64,000 bases of DNA from Campylobacter sputorum subsp. sputorum (GCF_008245005.1 NZ_CP043427.1:1116001-1180000), one strand, 5' to 3'; counted from the stretch's first letter, positions 19,694-30,381 are shown. Notes: generated by a model from the sequence alone, not told the origin. Numbers and translations are program-made.

Positions 19694-20040
19694 TAGGAAT
19701 AGATATCATTGCCATAAAAAGGATATCTGATTTAAAACTAAAATATGGTGATAAGTTTTTATATAAATTCTTAAATAAAGATGAGATAAACATAGCAAAA
19801 AGTGAAGCCACTATAGCTGGTTTTTTTGCCGCAAAAGAAGCTTTTGCTAAAGCTTTAGGTTGTGGTATAAGCAAGGAGTTTTCTTTTCACGATGTTGAAA
19901 TTTACAAAGATAGCAATGGTGCTCCATTTTTAAAAATAGCTCAAAAAATTAAATCAAATTTTGATATACAAAACGCAAACTTAAGCATAAGCCACGATGG
20001 TGGTTTTGCCATAGCTGCTGTTATTTTACAAAAAAAATAA
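19690..20040 (+). CDS. acpS: Holo-[acyl-carrier-protein] synthase
   Basis: A 116-aa protein matching AcpS: GIDIIAI with Asp5 binding magnesium, and FFAAKEAFAKALGCGI with the catalytic Glu/Lys pair. It transfers 4'-phosphopantetheine from CoA to ACP. This links it functionally to coaD elsewhere in the window. It overlaps fliL by four bases and murJ by one base (TAATG). Confidence 0.96.
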   Translation: MIGIDIIAIKRISDLKLKYGDKFLYKFLNKDEINIAKSEATIAGFFAAKEAFAKALGCGISKEFSFHDVEIYKDSNGAPFLKIAQKIKSNFDIQNANLSISHDGGFAIAAVILQKK

Positions 20041-21440
20041 TGCTAAAACATTTTTTTACAAACAGCTTTGGTATACTATTTTCAAGAATTTTAGGCTTTT
20101 TAAGAGATATGCTAACAGCTGCGATTTTAGGTGCTAGCGTATGGAGTGATATATTTTTTATAGCGTTTAAATTGCCAAATCTTTTTAGAAGACTTTTTGG
20201 CGAAGGTGCATTTACTCAGGCTTTTTTACCAAATTTTGTATCAACAAATAAAAAGGGGCTTTTTAGCATAGAAATTTTACTTAAATTTCTATGTTTTATC
20301 CTACTTTTAAGCCTTACAGTTATGCTTTTTGCTCCACTTTTTACAAAGGCTTTAGCTATAGGTTTTGATGAAAATATGATAAATTTAGCAGTTCCGCTTG
20401 TAAAGATAAATTTCTGGTATTTAAGTTTTATATTTTTAGTAACTCTTTTTGCTTCTATGCTCCAATACAAAGGGCATTTTGCAACAACTGCTTTTTCAAC
20501 TGCACTTCTTAATATTTCTATGATTTGTGCACTATTGCTATCTTATGGAAATGACCAAAAAACTGCGGCATATTATCTAAGTTATGGCGTGGTTATTGGC
20601 GGATTTTTACAGATGCTAACCCACATAATAGCACTTAAACACATAAAAATGCTGCGTATTTTACAAGGTGGTTTTATTAAATTTAAAAAAGGGCTTAGAG
20701 CTAAAACTGATGGTTTTTGGAAAAATTTTTATCATGGAGTTATAGGCTCATCTTCAGCACAAATTGGTGCTTTTATAGATACTTGGTTTGCTAGTTTTTT
20801 GGCAACTGGTAGCATTAGCTATTTGTATTATGCAAATAGAATTTTTCAACTCCCCTACTCTCTTTTTGCCGTAGCCTTAACAACAGCTGTTTTTCCAAAA
20901 ATTAGCAGACAAATCAAAGCAAATTCATATGAAAATGCACTAAATTTAATGAGCAAATCGTTTCATTTTTTGCTTGCATTTTTACTTTTTTCTAGCATTG
21001 GCGGCATAATGCTTAGCTATGAAATTACTTGGCTTTTATTTGAAAGAGGCGAATTTAATTCACAAAATACCAAAGAATGTGCTCAAGTTCTTAGTATGTT
21101 TATGATTGGACTTATTGCTTTTGGATTAGCAAAACTTTTTTCTTTATGGCTGTATGCAAAAATGCAGCAAAAATTGGCAGCAAAAATATCCATATATAGT
21201 CTTTTAATAAATTTGGTTTTCTGCCTTTTACTGATAAAACCTCTTGGTGCTGCTGGACTTGCACTTGCTAGCTCTATTTCGGCGTTTTATCTGCTTTTTA
21301 TGAATATTAAGATTTTTTCGTTTAATAATTTTTTGGCTATAATAAGTGCTAAAAAAATTTTAATCATTTTTGCACTTTGCGTGTTAGAAATATTGATATT
21401 ATTAGTTTTTAAGGGTTTTATAGATGGTTATATACGATAG
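20040..21440 (+). CDS. murJ: Lipid II flippase MurJ
   Basis: A 466-aa MOP-superfamily membrane protein with about 13-14 helices. The MurJ signatures are visible: [15 protein letters not shown] and [22 protein letters not shown] at the N-terminus, and an internal [19 protein letters not shown] segment. It moves lipid II across the inner membrane for peptidoglycan assembly. Its last 17 bases overlap the start of cysS. Confidence 0.96.
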   Translation: MLKHFFTNSFGILFSRILGFLRDMLTAAILGASVWSDIFFIAFKLPNLFRRLFGEGAFTQAFLPNFVSTNKKGLFSIEILLKFLCFILLLSLTVMLFAPLFTKALAIGFDENMINLAVPLVKINFWYLSFIFLVTLFASMLQYKGHFATTAFSTALLNISMICALLLSYGNDQKTAAYYLSYGVVIGGFLQMLTHIIALKHIKMLRILQGGFIKFKKGLRAKTDGFWKNFYHGVIGSSSAQIGAFIDTWFASFLATGSISYLYYANRIFQLPYSLFAVALTTAVFPKISRQIKANSYENALNLMSKSFHFLLAFLLFSSIGGIMLSYEITWLLFERGEFNSQNTKECAQVLSMFMIGLIAFGLAKLFSLWLYAKMQQKLAAKISIYSLLINLVFCLLLIKPLGAAGLALASSISAFYLLFMNIKIFSFNNFLAIISAKKILIIFALCVLEILILLVFKGFIDGYIR

Positions 21441-22806
21441 TGCCAAAAAGAAAAAAGTTGAATTCAAACCAATCAAAGATGGTGAAGTTAGAATGTATGT
21501 GTGCGGTCCAACCGTTTATGATGACGCACATTTGGGACATGCAAAAAGTAGCGTTAGTTTTGATCTTTTAAGAAGAGTTTTTATATCGCTTGGATATAAA
21601 GTTAAATTTGTAAAAAACTTCACAGATATTGATGATAAAATTTTAAAAAAGATGGATGAAAGTGGTAAAAGTTTAGAAGAAATAACATCTTTTTATATAC
21701 AAAGATATCTTGATGATATGGATAAATTAAATGTATTAAGAGCAGATTTTGAGCCAAAAGCTACACAAAATTTAGATGAAATCATATCATACATAGAACT
21801 TTTGATAAAAAATAATTCAGCTTATATACTAAATGATGGCGTATATTTTGATACATCAAAAGATAAAGATTATCTATCTTTAAGCCATAAAAACGATAGT
21901 GAAGATAATATAGCAAGAGTTAGCTCAAATGAAAATAAAAAAAATGAAAAAGACTTTGTTCTATGGAAATTTGATGAAAAATGGTATGAAAGTCCTTTTG
22001 GCAAAGGAAGACCGGGATGGCATACAGAGTGTGTTGCAATGATAAAAAAACACCTTGCTTATGATAATGAAACACTCATAGACATTCACGCAGGCGGTAT
22101 GGATCTGCTTTTCCCACACCATGAAAACGAAGCAGCACAATGCAGATGTGCTGAGCATAAAAACTTGGCAAAATACTGGATGCATAACGGCTTTGTGCAA
22201 ATAAATAATGAAAAGATGAGTAAATCTCTTGGAAATAGTTTTTTTATAAAAGACGCTCTAAATATCGTATGTGGGGAAGTTTTGCGATTTTATTTAATAA
22301 GCACTCATTATAGAGCAAATTTTAACTATAACTTGCAAGATTTACTTGCAAGCAAAAAAAGGTTAGATAAAATCTACAGATTAAAAAAGAGAGTTTTAGA
22401 TGTAAAGCCTAGCATGGTTGATGAGAAATTTAAAATAGAGCTTTTAAAAGCACTAAGTGATGATTTAAACTCATCTCTTGGGCTTGCAACACTTGATATG
22501 ATGGTAAGCTCAGCAAACGAATATCTAGATAAAAACCCAAAAGATAAAAACTATAAAGCAATAGTTTTAGCAAATTTAAATTTTGCTAGCGAAATTTTAG
22601 GTATTTTGCAAGTTGATACCACCGAGTATTTTCAATTTGGTGTGGATGATAAAACAAGAGAAAATATTTTAAATTTAATAACACAAAGAAATGAAGCAAA
22701 AAAAGAAAAAAATTATCAAAAAGCAGATGAGATAAGAGATAATTTAATGGATTTAGGAATTTCCATTATGGATACACCAAATGGAACTATTTGGGAAAAG
22801 CTATGA
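21424..22806 (+). CDS. cysS: Cysteinyl-tRNA synthetase
   Basis: A 460-aa class I synthetase. The HIGH motif is HLGH (His36 to His39), the KMSKS loop is EKMSKSLGN, and the zinc ligands are Cys27 in VCGPTVYD, the Cys in WHTECVAM and the HHENE segment. It charges tRNA-Cys. The ATG at 21424 lies inside the murJ 3' end, suggesting coupled translation. Confidence 0.97.
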   Translation: MVIYDSAKKKKVEFKPIKDGEVRMYVCGPTVYDDAHLGHAKSSVSFDLLRRVFISLGYKVKFVKNFTDIDDKILKKMDESGKSLEEITSFYIQRYLDDMDKLNVLRADFEPKATQNLDEIISYIELLIKNNSAYILNDGVYFDTSKDKDYLSLSHKNDSEDNIARVSSNENKKNEKDFVLWKFDEKWYESPFGKGRPGWHTECVAMIKKHLAYDNETLIDIHAGGMDLLFPHHENEAAQCRCAEHKNLAKYWMHNGFVQINNEKMSKSLGNSFFIKDALNIVCGEVLRFYLISTHYRANFNYNLQDLLASKKRLDKIYRLKKRVLDVKPSMVDEKFKIELLKALSDDLNSSLGLATLDMMVSSANEYLDKNPKDKNYKAIVLANLNFASEILGILQVDTTEYFQFGVDDKTRENILNLITQRNEAKKEKNYQKADEIRDNLMDLGISIMDTPNGTIWEKL

Positions 22807-24533
22807 ATGGCATAAGGGATATTTTTAAAAGATTTTTACCATATTTTAAAGACTATGTACCTCAGTTTTCATTGGCTATCTTAGGCATGATTATGGCTGC
22901 AGCTGGTTCTGCGATTTCTGCGTATCTTGTAAAGCCCGTTTTAGATAAAATTTTTGTAGAAAAAAACGAAGATATGTTATACATTTTGCCTTATGCAATT
23001 ATCGCAATTTATTTTATAAAAAGCCTTGGAACTTATATGCAAGCTTACTATACGGCATATATCGGGCAAGATACCGTTAGGAGATTCAGAGAAAAACTGC
23101 TTGGAAATTTACTTAGACTAGATATGGAATTTTTTAGCCAGTATAGAGTTGGGGAGCTCGTAAGTAGAAATATAAATGATATTGAGAGAATAAGAAGCGT
23201 TGTATCTTCTATGATTCCTGAGTTTATAAGAGAAGTTATAACTATTATTGGGCTTTTGTGCGTTGTGCTTTATCAAAGTTTAGAATTATCATTTTTTGCA
23301 CTAATTATAATGCCTCTTGCGGTTTTTCCTATATCCAAACTTGCTAAAAAAATGAGGAAAATTTCAAGATCTTCTCAGGAAAAAACATCCGATATTAGCT
23401 CGTGTTTAAACGAAATTTTTACAAATATAGAAATCATTAAATCAAAAAATGCTGAGGATTATGAATTAAATAGATTTTCAAAAGAAAATGATAAATTTTT
23501 CAAACTAAATTTAAAAAGTGTAAAAATAGGAGAAATCGTTAGCCCTATAATGGAAACTCTCGGCTCGATTGGAATTTCCGTAGTTATTATATTTGGCGGA
23601 AAAGAAGTAATTGATGGAACTTTAAGTGTAGGAAGCTTTTTTTCCTTTCTAACAGCACTTTTTATGCTATACACACCACTAAAAAGAATTTCCAAACTGC
23701 ACAACAGTATGCAAGATGCCATAGCAGCAAGCGAAAGAACTTTTGAGCTAATAGACAAACACCCTAACATACTAAGCGGAAAAGAAGAATTTCCACAAGA
23801 TATAAACACAATATCTTTTAATAATGTTTATTTAAAATATAAAGACAAAGTTGTATTAAATGGCGTAAATTTGATAGTAAAAAAAGGCGAACTCATAGCA
23901 ATAGTTGGTAAAAGTGGTGGCGGAAAAACATCTATCATAAATTTACTTATGAGATTTTATGACCCTATAAAAGGCGACATTTTAGTAAATGATCAAAACA
24001 TAGCAGAATTTGACATAAAGTCTCTTAGAAAAAATATAGGCTTTGTTTCGCAGCGTGCTTATATATTAAACGATACTGTTGCAAAAAATGTATGTTATGG
24101 AAACGATTTTGATAAGCAAAAAGTTATAGATGCTCTAAAAATGGCAAATGCCTTAGAGTTTGTAAATAACTTAGAAAATGGCATAGAAACGATACTAAAC
24201 GAATTTGGAACAAATTTAAGTGGCGGACAAAGACAAAGAATAACAATAGCAAGAGCACTTTATGATAATCCTCAAATTTTAATTTTTGATGAAGCAACAA
24301 GTGCATTAGATAATGAAAGCGAAAAAGTTATAACAAATATCATAAGAAATCTCTCAAATAATAAAATAATATTTGTTATAGCCCATAGAATGAGCACGGT
24401 AGAAGATGCGGATAAAATAGCAGTTGTAAGCAATGGTAAAATAGTAGCTTTTGGTAATGATAAAGAGCTTTCAAATAGTTGTGAAATATATAAAAATTTA
24501 AAAGGAACCATTATCACGGATAAGGAAAATTAA
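22803..24533 (+). CDS. MsbA-like ABC exporter (fused membrane and ATPase domains)
   Basis: A 576-aa half-transporter. The N-terminal six-helix domain (about 1-310) precedes an ATPase with Walker [11 protein letters not shown], signature LSGGQRQR, Walker [13 protein letters not shown] and the H-loop IAHRMST. Type and gene order point to MsbA, the lipid A flippase, although a drug exporter is possible. A TTG at 22791 could extend it by four codons; the ATG at 22803 sits just after GGGAAAAG and overlaps the cysS stop. It ends overlapping pyrD by one base. Confidence 0.88.
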   Translation: MNGIRDIFKRFLPYFKDYVPQFSLAILGMIMAAAGSAISAYLVKPVLDKIFVEKNEDMLYILPYAIIAIYFIKSLGTYMQAYYTAYIGQDTVRRFREKLLGNLLRLDMEFFSQYRVGELVSRNINDIERIRSVVSSMIPEFIREVITIIGLLCVVLYQSLELSFFALIIMPLAVFPISKLAKKMRKISRSSQEKTSDISSCLNEIFTNIEIIKSKNAEDYELNRFSKENDKFFKLNLKSVKIGEIVSPIMETLGSIGISVVIIFGGKEVIDGTLSVGSFFSFLTALFMLYTPLKRISKLHNSMQDAIAASERTFELIDKHPNILSGKEEFPQDINTISFNNVYLKYKDKVVLNGVNLIVKKGELIAIVGKSGGGKTSIINLLMRFYDPIKGDILVNDQNIAEFDIKSLRKNIGFVSQRAYILNDTVAKNVCYGNDFDKQKVIDALKMANALEFVNNLENGIETILNEFGTNLSGGQRQRITIARALYDNPQILIFDEATSALDNESEKVITNIIRNLSNNKIIFVIAHRMSTVEDADKIAVVSNGKIVAFGNDKELSNSCEIYKNLKGTIITDKEN

Positions 24534-25588
24534 TGCAATATAATACTATAAAAAATATATTTTTCAAATTTGATCCAGAAACCGCACACCATATAGCAGA
24601 AATAGGCTTAAAATCAGCATCAAAATTTCCATTTGCTTTAAATATACTCAAAAAAAATTTTACCTATAAAAATGAAATTTTAAATCAAAATATATTTGGA
24701 CTAAATTTTCCAAATCCAATTGGTATTGCAGGCGGATTTGATAAAAATGCAACTATGATAAAATCTCTTTTTGCACTTGGTTACGGGCATATTGAATATG
24801 GCACACTAACCCCAAAACCACAAAGTGGAAATGCTAAACCAAGATTATTTAGACTTATAGAAGAAGAAAGCATTCAAAATGCAATGGGATTTAACAATGA
24901 TGGCTCAGTGGTTATAAAAAATAGGATTGAAGATATTTATCCATTTGAGATACCGATTTTTTGCAATATAGGCAAAAACAAAATAACACCAAATGCTGAG
25001 GCTATAAATGATTATATAAATTTAGTTAAAATTTTTAGCGAAATTAGCGATTCTTTTGTCATAAACATAAGTTCGCCAAATACGCCAAATTTAAGAGACT
25101 TACAAGAAGAAAGCTTTATAAATGATCTGTTTTTAGCCATAAAACCGCTAACAAGCAAGCCAATTATCTTAAAAATATCTCCTGATATGAGTATAGAAAA
25201 AAGTTTGCAAATATGCACAACTGCTATAAAAAATGGAGCAAATGGAATAATACTCACAAATACAACCATTGATTACTCTCTAAGTAAAAATGCTAAAAAT
25301 TTTGGAGGCATTAGTGGACAACTTCTAAAAAACAGATCAAAAACACTTTTAAAAGAACTTGCAAAAGAGCTTTTTGGTAAAACTATACTCATTAGTTCTG
25401 GTGGCATAAATAACGCAGATGAAGCTTATGAGAGAATTAAACTTGGAGCAAATTTAGTTCAAATTTACACAGCTTTTATATATAATGGACCTAGAATTTG
25501 CTATAACATAAACTCAAAACTTGCAGAAATGATAAAAAAAGATGGATATGAAAATATATCGCAAGCAGTCGGAGTAAATTTAAAATAA
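24533..25588 (+). CDS. pyrD: Dihydroorotate dehydrogenase (quinone), class 2
   Basis: A 351-aa class 2 enzyme, recognisable by the N-terminal membrane-associating helices and by a serine catalytic base in NISSPNTPNLRDLQ. FMN and orotate segments are NPIGIAGGFDKNA, FNNDG and ISSGGINNADEAYERIKLGA. It oxidises dihydroorotate to orotate with a quinone acceptor in pyrimidine synthesis. It starts inside the TAATG overlap with the ABC exporter. Confidence 0.97.
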   Translation: MQYNTIKNIFFKFDPETAHHIAEIGLKSASKFPFALNILKKNFTYKNEILNQNIFGLNFPNPIGIAGGFDKNATMIKSLFALGYGHIEYGTLTPKPQSGNAKPRLFRLIEEESIQNAMGFNNDGSVVIKNRIEDIYPFEIPIFCNIGKNKITPNAEAINDYINLVKIFSEISDSFVINISSPNTPNLRDLQEESFINDLFLAIKPLTSKPIILKISPDMSIEKSLQICTTAIKNGANGIILTNTTIDYSLSKNAKNFGGISGQLLKNRSKTLLKELAKELFGKTILISSGGINNADEAYERIKLGANLVQIYTAFIYNGPRICYNINSKLAEMIKKDGYENISQAVGVNLK

Positions 25589-25597
25589 AGGGATATT

Positions 25598-26848
25598 ATG
25601 CTTAATAAATTTAATAAAAAAATACTAAAAAATAAAATGGAAATTTATCACATACCTGTAAATATGGGCTCAAATGTGATAAGTGTTGATATATTTTATA
25701 AAGTTGGTTCAAGAAACGAGATAATGGGAAAAAGCGGAATAGCTCATATGCTAGAACATTTAAATTTTAAATCAACTAAAAACTTAAAAGCTGGCGAATT
25801 TGATGAAATAGTAAAAAGCTTTGGCGGAATTGATAATGCATCAACCGGTTTTGATTATACACACTATTTTATAAAATGCTCAAAGCAAAATTTAGAAAAA
25901 TCTCTATATCTTTTTAGTGAACTTATGGAAAATTTAAATTTAAAAGATAGAGAATTTCAGCCAGAAAGAGATGTTGTTTTAGAAGAAAGAAGATGGAGCA
26001 CCGATAATACGCCTATGGGATATCTATATTTTAGGCTTTTTAATCACGCTTTTTTACATCATCCATACCATTGGACGCCAATCGGATTTTACGATGATAT
26101 ACAAAACTGGGATATAACAGATATTAAAAACTTTCACTCTACTTTTTATCAACCCCAAAATGCGTTTTTAATAGTAAGTGGCGATATAGACAAAAAAAGT
26201 GTTTTTGATTTAAGTAAAAAATATTTTGAACGCATAAAAAACAGATCAAAAATACCAACCACAATATGTAAAGAACCATTACAAGATGGTGCAAAAACAA
26301 TCTATCTAACAAAGCAAAGTGATGTTGAGATGATAGCAATAGCTTATAAAATCCCACCTTTTAATCACGAAGATAGCGTTTGCCTAGAAGGATTAAGTGA
26401 GTATTTAAGTAACGGAAAAAGCTCACTTTTACAAAGAGTTTTAGTAGATGAAAAAAAACTAGTAAATCAAATTTATGCTTACAATATGGACAATATTGAT
26501 GAGAGTCTTTTTATAATAATAGCAATTTGCAACAATGAAATCAAAGCAGAACTTGTAGAAAAAGAGATAAATTTATTGATAGAAAAAACAAAAAATGATA
26601 CAATAAGCAAAGATGATTTTACCAAAATCAAAAATAGTATAAAAGCAGAACTTATCTACTCTCTTCAAAGTGCTAGTAAAGTTAGTTCTCTTTATGGTAG
26701 TTATATAGCAAAAGGTGATTTAGAGCCACTTTTAAACTTAGAGAGTAAAATTGAGGCATTAGATTCTAAAATGTTGCAAGAATGTGCACAAAAATATTTT
26801 GTCAAGCATACATCAACAACAGTAATTTTAAGAAAGGACAACAAGTGA
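25598..26848 (+). CDS. M16 family zinc peptidase
   Basis: A 416-aa protein with the inverted zinc motif HxxEH at residues 50-54 (HMLEH) and the downstream glutamate region VVLEERRWSTDN. The second half (from about 190) is the inactive M16_C partner domain. The family includes processing peptidases; some members are secreted, but no signal peptide is seen here, so a cytoplasmic role or unusual export is open. Its stop overlaps the dapA start. Confidence 0.92.
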   Translation: MLNKFNKKILKNKMEIYHIPVNMGSNVISVDIFYKVGSRNEIMGKSGIAHMLEHLNFKSTKNLKAGEFDEIVKSFGGIDNASTGFDYTHYFIKCSKQNLEKSLYLFSELMENLNLKDREFQPERDVVLEERRWSTDNTPMGYLYFRLFNHAFLHHPYHWTPIGFYDDIQNWDITDIKNFHSTFYQPQNAFLIVSGDIDKKSVFDLSKKYFERIKNRSKIPTTICKEPLQDGAKTIYLTKQSDVEMIAIAYKIPPFNHEDSVCLEGLSEYLSNGKSSLLQRVLVDEKKLVNQIYAYNMDNIDESLFIIIAICNNEIKAELVEKEINLLIEKTKNDTISKDDFTKIKNSIKAELIYSLQSASKVSSLYGSYIAKGDLEPLLNLESKIEALDSKMLQECAQKYFVKHTSTTVILRKDNK

Positions 26849-27741
26849 GCAAAAAAGTATTAATAGGTGCAATGACCGCCATAATTACTCCTTTTAAAAA
26901 TGGGAAAATAGATGAGGAAACCTATGCCAAACTTATAAAAAGACAGATAGAAAATGGCATTGATTGCGTTGTTCCTGCTGGAACAACTGGCGAGAGTGCA
27001 ACACTAACTCATGATGAACACAGAGCTTGCATTGAAATTGCAGTTGAAATATGCAAAGGAACAAATACTAAAGTTTTAGCAGGTGCTGGAAGCAATGCAA
27101 CACATGAGGCTATATCGTTGGCTAAATTTGCTCAAGAGCAAGGTGTAGATGGTATACTTTCTGTTGCACCTTATTATAATAAACCTACACAAGAAGGGCT
27201 TTATAGGCATTATAGCGAAATTTCAAAAAATGTAGATATACCAGTTTTATTATATAATGTTCCAGGAAGAACTGGCTGTGATATACAAACTAATACTGCT
27301 ATAAGACTATTTAATGATTGCCAAAATATTTATGGCGTTAAAGAAGCTAGTGGAAATATAGATAAATGCGTTGATTTACTAGCACATGAACCAAATATGG
27401 TTGTTATGAGCGGAGAAGATGCAATAAATTATCCAATTTTAAGCAATGGCGGCAAAGGCGTAATTTCTGTAACTTCAAATTTATTACCAGATTACACAGC
27501 TAAACTTACTCATTTTGCGTTAGATGAACAATTTTCAAAAGCAAAAGCTATAAATGATAAGCTATATAACATAAATAAAATAATGTTTTGTGAAAGCAAT
27601 CCAATACCAATAAAAGCTTCTATGTTTATAGCAGGATTGATACCTGTGCTTGAGTATAGATTGCCACTTTGTGAACCTAGTAATGAAAATATGAAAAAAA
27701 TTGAAAATATTATGAAACAATATGATATAAAAGGATTTTAA
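26845..27741 (+). CDS. dapA: 4-hydroxy-tetrahydrodipicolinate synthase
   Basis: A 298-aa DapA. The pyruvate Schiff-base lysine is in YGVKEASGNI, the proton-relay tyrosine in LLYNVPGRTG, and VPAGTTGESATLTHDEH is the N-terminal signature. It condenses aspartate semialdehyde with pyruvate for lysine and diaminopimelate synthesis. I start it at GTG 26845, which has AAAGGA six bases upstream and gives an N-terminus that matches the family (SKKVLIGAMTAIITPF). A longer frame upstream overlaps the peptidase gene and has no homology. Confidence 0.96.
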   Translation: MSKKVLIGAMTAIITPFKNGKIDEETYAKLIKRQIENGIDCVVPAGTTGESATLTHDEHRACIEIAVEICKGTNTKVLAGAGSNATHEAISLAKFAQEQGVDGILSVAPYYNKPTQEGLYRHYSEISKNVDIPVLLYNVPGRTGCDIQTNTAIRLFNDCQNIYGVKEASGNIDKCVDLLAHEPNMVVMSGEDAINYPILSNGGKGVISVTSNLLPDYTAKLTHFALDEQFSKAKAINDKLYNINKIMFCESNPIPIKASMFIAGLIPVLEYRLPLCEPSNENMKKIENIMKQYDIKGF

Positions 27742-28520
27742 TGGATAATTTTTACAAAGGTAAAACACTAGTTATAAGCGGTGGAACTAGAGGAATTGGC
27801 AGAGCCATACTACTTAAATTTGCTAAAGCTGGTGCAAACATAGCTTTTACTTACAATTCTAATGAAGAGTTAGCACAAACACAAGTAAAAGAGTTAGAAA
27901 AAGAATATAATATAAAAGCAAGATGTTATGCGTTAAACATACTAGAACCAGAAACATATAAAGAGCTTTTTTTAAAAATTGATGAAGATTTTGATAGAGT
28001 AGATTTTTTTATCTCAAATGCTATAATTTCAGGGCGTGCAGTTGCTGGAGGATATACTAAATTTATGAAATTAAAGCCAAGAGGCATAAATAATATTTTT
28101 ACAGCAACAGTCAATGCTTTTGTAGTTGGTGCACAAGAAGCTGCAAAAAGGATGGAAAAAGTTGGTGGCGGATCAATAATATCCATAAGCTCAACTGGAA
28201 ATAGAGTTTTTATAGAGAATTATTCAGGTCATGGAACTTGTAAAGCAGCGGTTGAAGCAATGGTAAGATATGCAGCAACCGAGCTTGGAGAAAAAAACAT
28301 CAGAGTAAATGCAGTTAGCGGTGGACCAATAGATACAGATGCTTTAAAAGCATTTACAAATTATGAAGAAGTAAGAGATATTACAGCCAAACTTAGCCCA
28401 CTTGGTAGAATGGGTCAACCAGAAGATTTAGCTGGAGCATGTCTGTTTTTATGCTCAAAAGATGCTAGTTGGGTAACTGGGCATACATTGATAATAGACG
28501 GCGGAACAACATTTAAATAA
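27741..28520 (+). CDS. Short-chain reductase, FabL-like enoyl-ACP reductase candidate
   Basis: A 259-aa SDR. The NAD(P) loop is SGGTRGIG at residues 13-20. The catalytic pair is Tyr161 and Lys168, separated by six residues rather than the three of classic SDRs. This spacing and the block VNAVSGGPIDTDALKAF closely match the FabL type of enoyl-ACP reductase from Bacillus. It would saturate enoyl-ACP in fatty acid elongation. It overlaps dapA by one base and is followed by pgsA. The specific activity is inferred; a generic SDR label would be the safe alternative. Confidence 0.8.
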   Translation: MDNFYKGKTLVISGGTRGIGRAILLKFAKAGANIAFTYNSNEELAQTQVKELEKEYNIKARCYALNILEPETYKELFLKIDEDFDRVDFFISNAIISGRAVAGGYTKFMKLKPRGINNIFTATVNAFVVGAQEAAKRMEKVGGGSIISISSTGNRVFIENYSGHGTCKAAVEAMVRYAATELGEKNIRVNAVSGGPIDTDALKAFTNYEEVRDITAKLSPLGRMGQPEDLAGACLFLCSKDASWVTGHTLIIDGGTTFK

Positions 28521-28521
28521 T

Positions 28522-29061
28522 ATGTTAAACATACCGAATATTTTAGCTTTTGCAAGGATTTTCCTTGCACCACTTATGTTTTATATACTTCTTGAGATAA
28601 AAAATCCAACTATTCACATAAGCTGGTTAAATTATTTTGCTACACTTGTTTTTGTTATAGCATCTATTACTGATTTTTTTGATGGTTATATAGCAAGAAA
28701 TTGGAAACAAACAACGAAACTAGGAGAAATAATTGATCCATTAGCAGATAAAATGTTAACATTAGCTGCATTTATGGGTCTTATGATGATAGGCAGAGCA
28801 AATCCATGGGCTGTTTATTTGATATTAGTAAGAGAGTTTTTCATAACAGGCTTTAGAGTTTTTCTGGCAAGCGATGGCGTGAAAGTAGCTGCTTCTATGA
28901 CTGGAAAAGTAAAAACTGTTTTTCAAATGATAGCAATAGGTTTTTTATGTATGAATTGGTATGGCGGATCTATTTTACTATGGATAGCGGTTGGACTAAC
29001 TTTATATTCTGGTTTTGAATACATAAATGGATACTGCAAACATTTAAACCAAAAAAAATAA
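28522..29061 (+). CDS. pgsA: CDP-diacylglycerol-glycerol-3-phosphate 3-phosphatidyltransferase
   Basis: A 179-aa membrane protein of the CDP-alcohol phosphotransferase family. The full motif DxxDGxxARxxxxxxxxGxxxDxxxD is visible from TDFFDGYIARNW to GEIIDPLADK, residues about 50-76. It makes phosphatidylglycerol phosphate, the route to PG and cardiolipin. About five membrane helices. It begins two bases after the preceding reductase. Confidence 0.95.
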   Translation: MLNIPNILAFARIFLAPLMFYILLEIKNPTIHISWLNYFATLVFVIASITDFFDGYIARNWKQTTKLGEIIDPLADKMLTLAAFMGLMMIGRANPWAVYLILVREFFITGFRVFLASDGVKVAASMTGKVKTVFQMIAIGFLCMNWYGGSILLWIAVGLTLYSGFEYINGYCKHLNQKK

Positions 29062-29094
29062 TTATTGTATTCTAAGTTTATTCAATAATCAATT

Positions 29095-29112
29095 TTGGAA
29101 CGAAATTTGCTT
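29095..29112 (+). promoter_or_regulatory. Sigma-54 promoter of flgB
   Basis: TTGGAACGAAATTTGCTT: the -24 GG and -12 GC are exactly ten bases apart, and both elements match the RpoN consensus. It lies 27 bases before the flgB ATG, so flgB-flgC-fliE should be a middle-class flagellar operon. Confidence 0.88.
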
Positions 29113-29139
29113 GTAACCTATAAAATAAAAAGGATTAAT

Positions 29140-29577
29140 ATGTTTGCAGGAATAAATACGACTAAAGCAAAACCACTTTTAGAACAAGCATTATCTGGTA
29201 GAAATTTAAGAAATCAGCTCATATCTAGCAATCTAGCAAATGTAAGCACACCTTTTTATAAAGCAAGAGATGTTGATTTTGAATCTGCTTTAAAAGAAAA
29301 AGTTGAAGAAATATATAACAATAAACAAAATCAAATATTGCAATTAGCTCAGACAAACGACGCCCATTTTCCAAGAGTTGATTTTCCAAAAAATAGTTTT
29401 GGAACAATTTATCTAAGAGATGGTCATATGGCTAGAAATGATGCAAACACGGTTGACTTAGATGTAGAAACTTCAGAAATGAGTAAAAATGCAATGATGA
29501 TAAGTGCTATAGATGCCGCACTTAGTAAAAGTGGTGCGATATTTAAGGCAGTAATCGAAGCAAGCGGTAAAATTTAA
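29140..29577 (+). CDS. flgB: Flagellar basal-body rod protein FlgB
   Basis: A 145-aa proximal rod protein. The N-terminal region LRNQLISSNLANVSTPFYKARDVDFE (in two parts) is the flagellar rod signature with the conserved ANxxTPxYKxxxxDF pattern. I chose the ATG at 29140 because AAAAGGA precedes it; an upstream frame extension would begin before the sigma-54 transcription start. It is exported by the flagellar type III apparatus. Confidence 0.95.
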   Translation: MFAGINTTKAKPLLEQALSGRNLRNQLISSNLANVSTPFYKARDVDFESALKEKVEEIYNNKQNQILQLAQTNDAHFPRVDFPKNSFGTIYLRDGHMARNDANTVDLDVETSEMSKNAMMISAIDAALSKSGAIFKAVIEASGKI

Positions 29578-29586
29578 GGATAAATT

Positions 29587-30081
29587 ATGGCATATTTAAG
29601 TGATTTTGATATAAGCGGATACGGTCTTAGTGCACAAAGATTTAGAATGAATGTGATTAGCTCAAATATAGCTAACTCTCAAACCACAAGAACAGCAGAA
29701 GGTGGTCCTTATAGAAGAAGAGAAGTTATATTTAAAGCATTTGATTTTAACAAAGAACTAAATAATCAGATTAAAAAAAGCCATAATATGTTAGAATACT
29801 CAAATCCACTTGATGATTCAGACTCACCAAAAAATGGCGATCCATCTATCATGAGTGTAGTAGTTGATAAGATAGTAAGAGACGATAAGGATTTTATAAT
29901 GAAATATGACCCATCTCATCCGGATGCAAATACAAGAGGATATGTTGCATATCCAAATATAAATCCAGTTATCGAAATGTCTGATCTTATAGAAGCAACA
30001 AGAGCGTATCAAGCAAATGTGTCAGCTTTCCAAACAACAAAAAGCATAACACAAAGTGCGATAGATTTATTAAAAGGATAA
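29587..30081 (+). CDS. flgC: Flagellar basal-body rod protein FlgC
   Basis: A 164-aa rod protein. The N-terminal rod motif is FRMNVISSNIANSQTTRTAEGG, given here as the consensus for residues 18-39, and the C-terminal block YPNINPVIEMSDLIEATRAY is typical for the FlgC/FlgG family. It assembles the proximal rod with FlgB and FliE. It follows flgB after nine bases and precedes fliE by six. Confidence 0.96.
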   Translation: MAYLSDFDISGYGLSAQRFRMNVISSNIANSQTTRTAEGGPYRRREVIFKAFDFNKELNNQIKKSHNMLEYSNPLDDSDSPKNGDPSIMSVVVDKIVRDDKDFIMKYDPSHPDANTRGYVAYPNINPVIEMSDLIEATRAYQANVSAFQTTKSITQSAIDLLKG

Positions 30082-30087
30082 TAAACT

Positions 30088-30381
30088 ATGAATAATATAA
30101 ATAAAATAGATCTTAATACACACATAGGCGATAAAAATTTAAATAAAACTTCATCAAGCAATGGAGAATTTTCTAAAATGCTTGATAATTCATTAAAAGA
30201 GTTAAATGAAGTTCAAGTAAATGCAGATAAAGCTTTAGCAAATCTTGCAACAGGGGAAGTAAAAGATTTACATCAAGCAGCCCTTGCTATAAGCAAAGCA
30301 GAAACAAGCATGAAATTAATGTTAGAAATAAGAAATAAGGCATTAAGCGCATATAAAGAGATATCAAGAACACAATTATAA
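30088..30381 (+). CDS. fliE: Flagellar hook-basal body protein FliE
   Basis: A 97-aa FliE, the MS-ring to rod adaptor. The conserved C-terminal core DLHQAALAISKAETSMKLM and EIRNKALSAYKEI is present, with a short serine- and asparagine-rich N-terminus. Its last base is shared with the start of the transpeptidase gene. Confidence 0.95.
   Translation: MNNINKIDLNTHIGDKNLNKTSSSNGEFSKMLDNSLKELNEVQVNADKALANLATGEVKDLHQAALAISKAETSMKLMLEIRNKALSAYKEISRTQL

Noticed and set aside
26782-26844. Longer start for dapA inside the M16 peptidase gene
   Set aside because: No homology in the extra residues; the GTG at 26845 has a good ribosome site.
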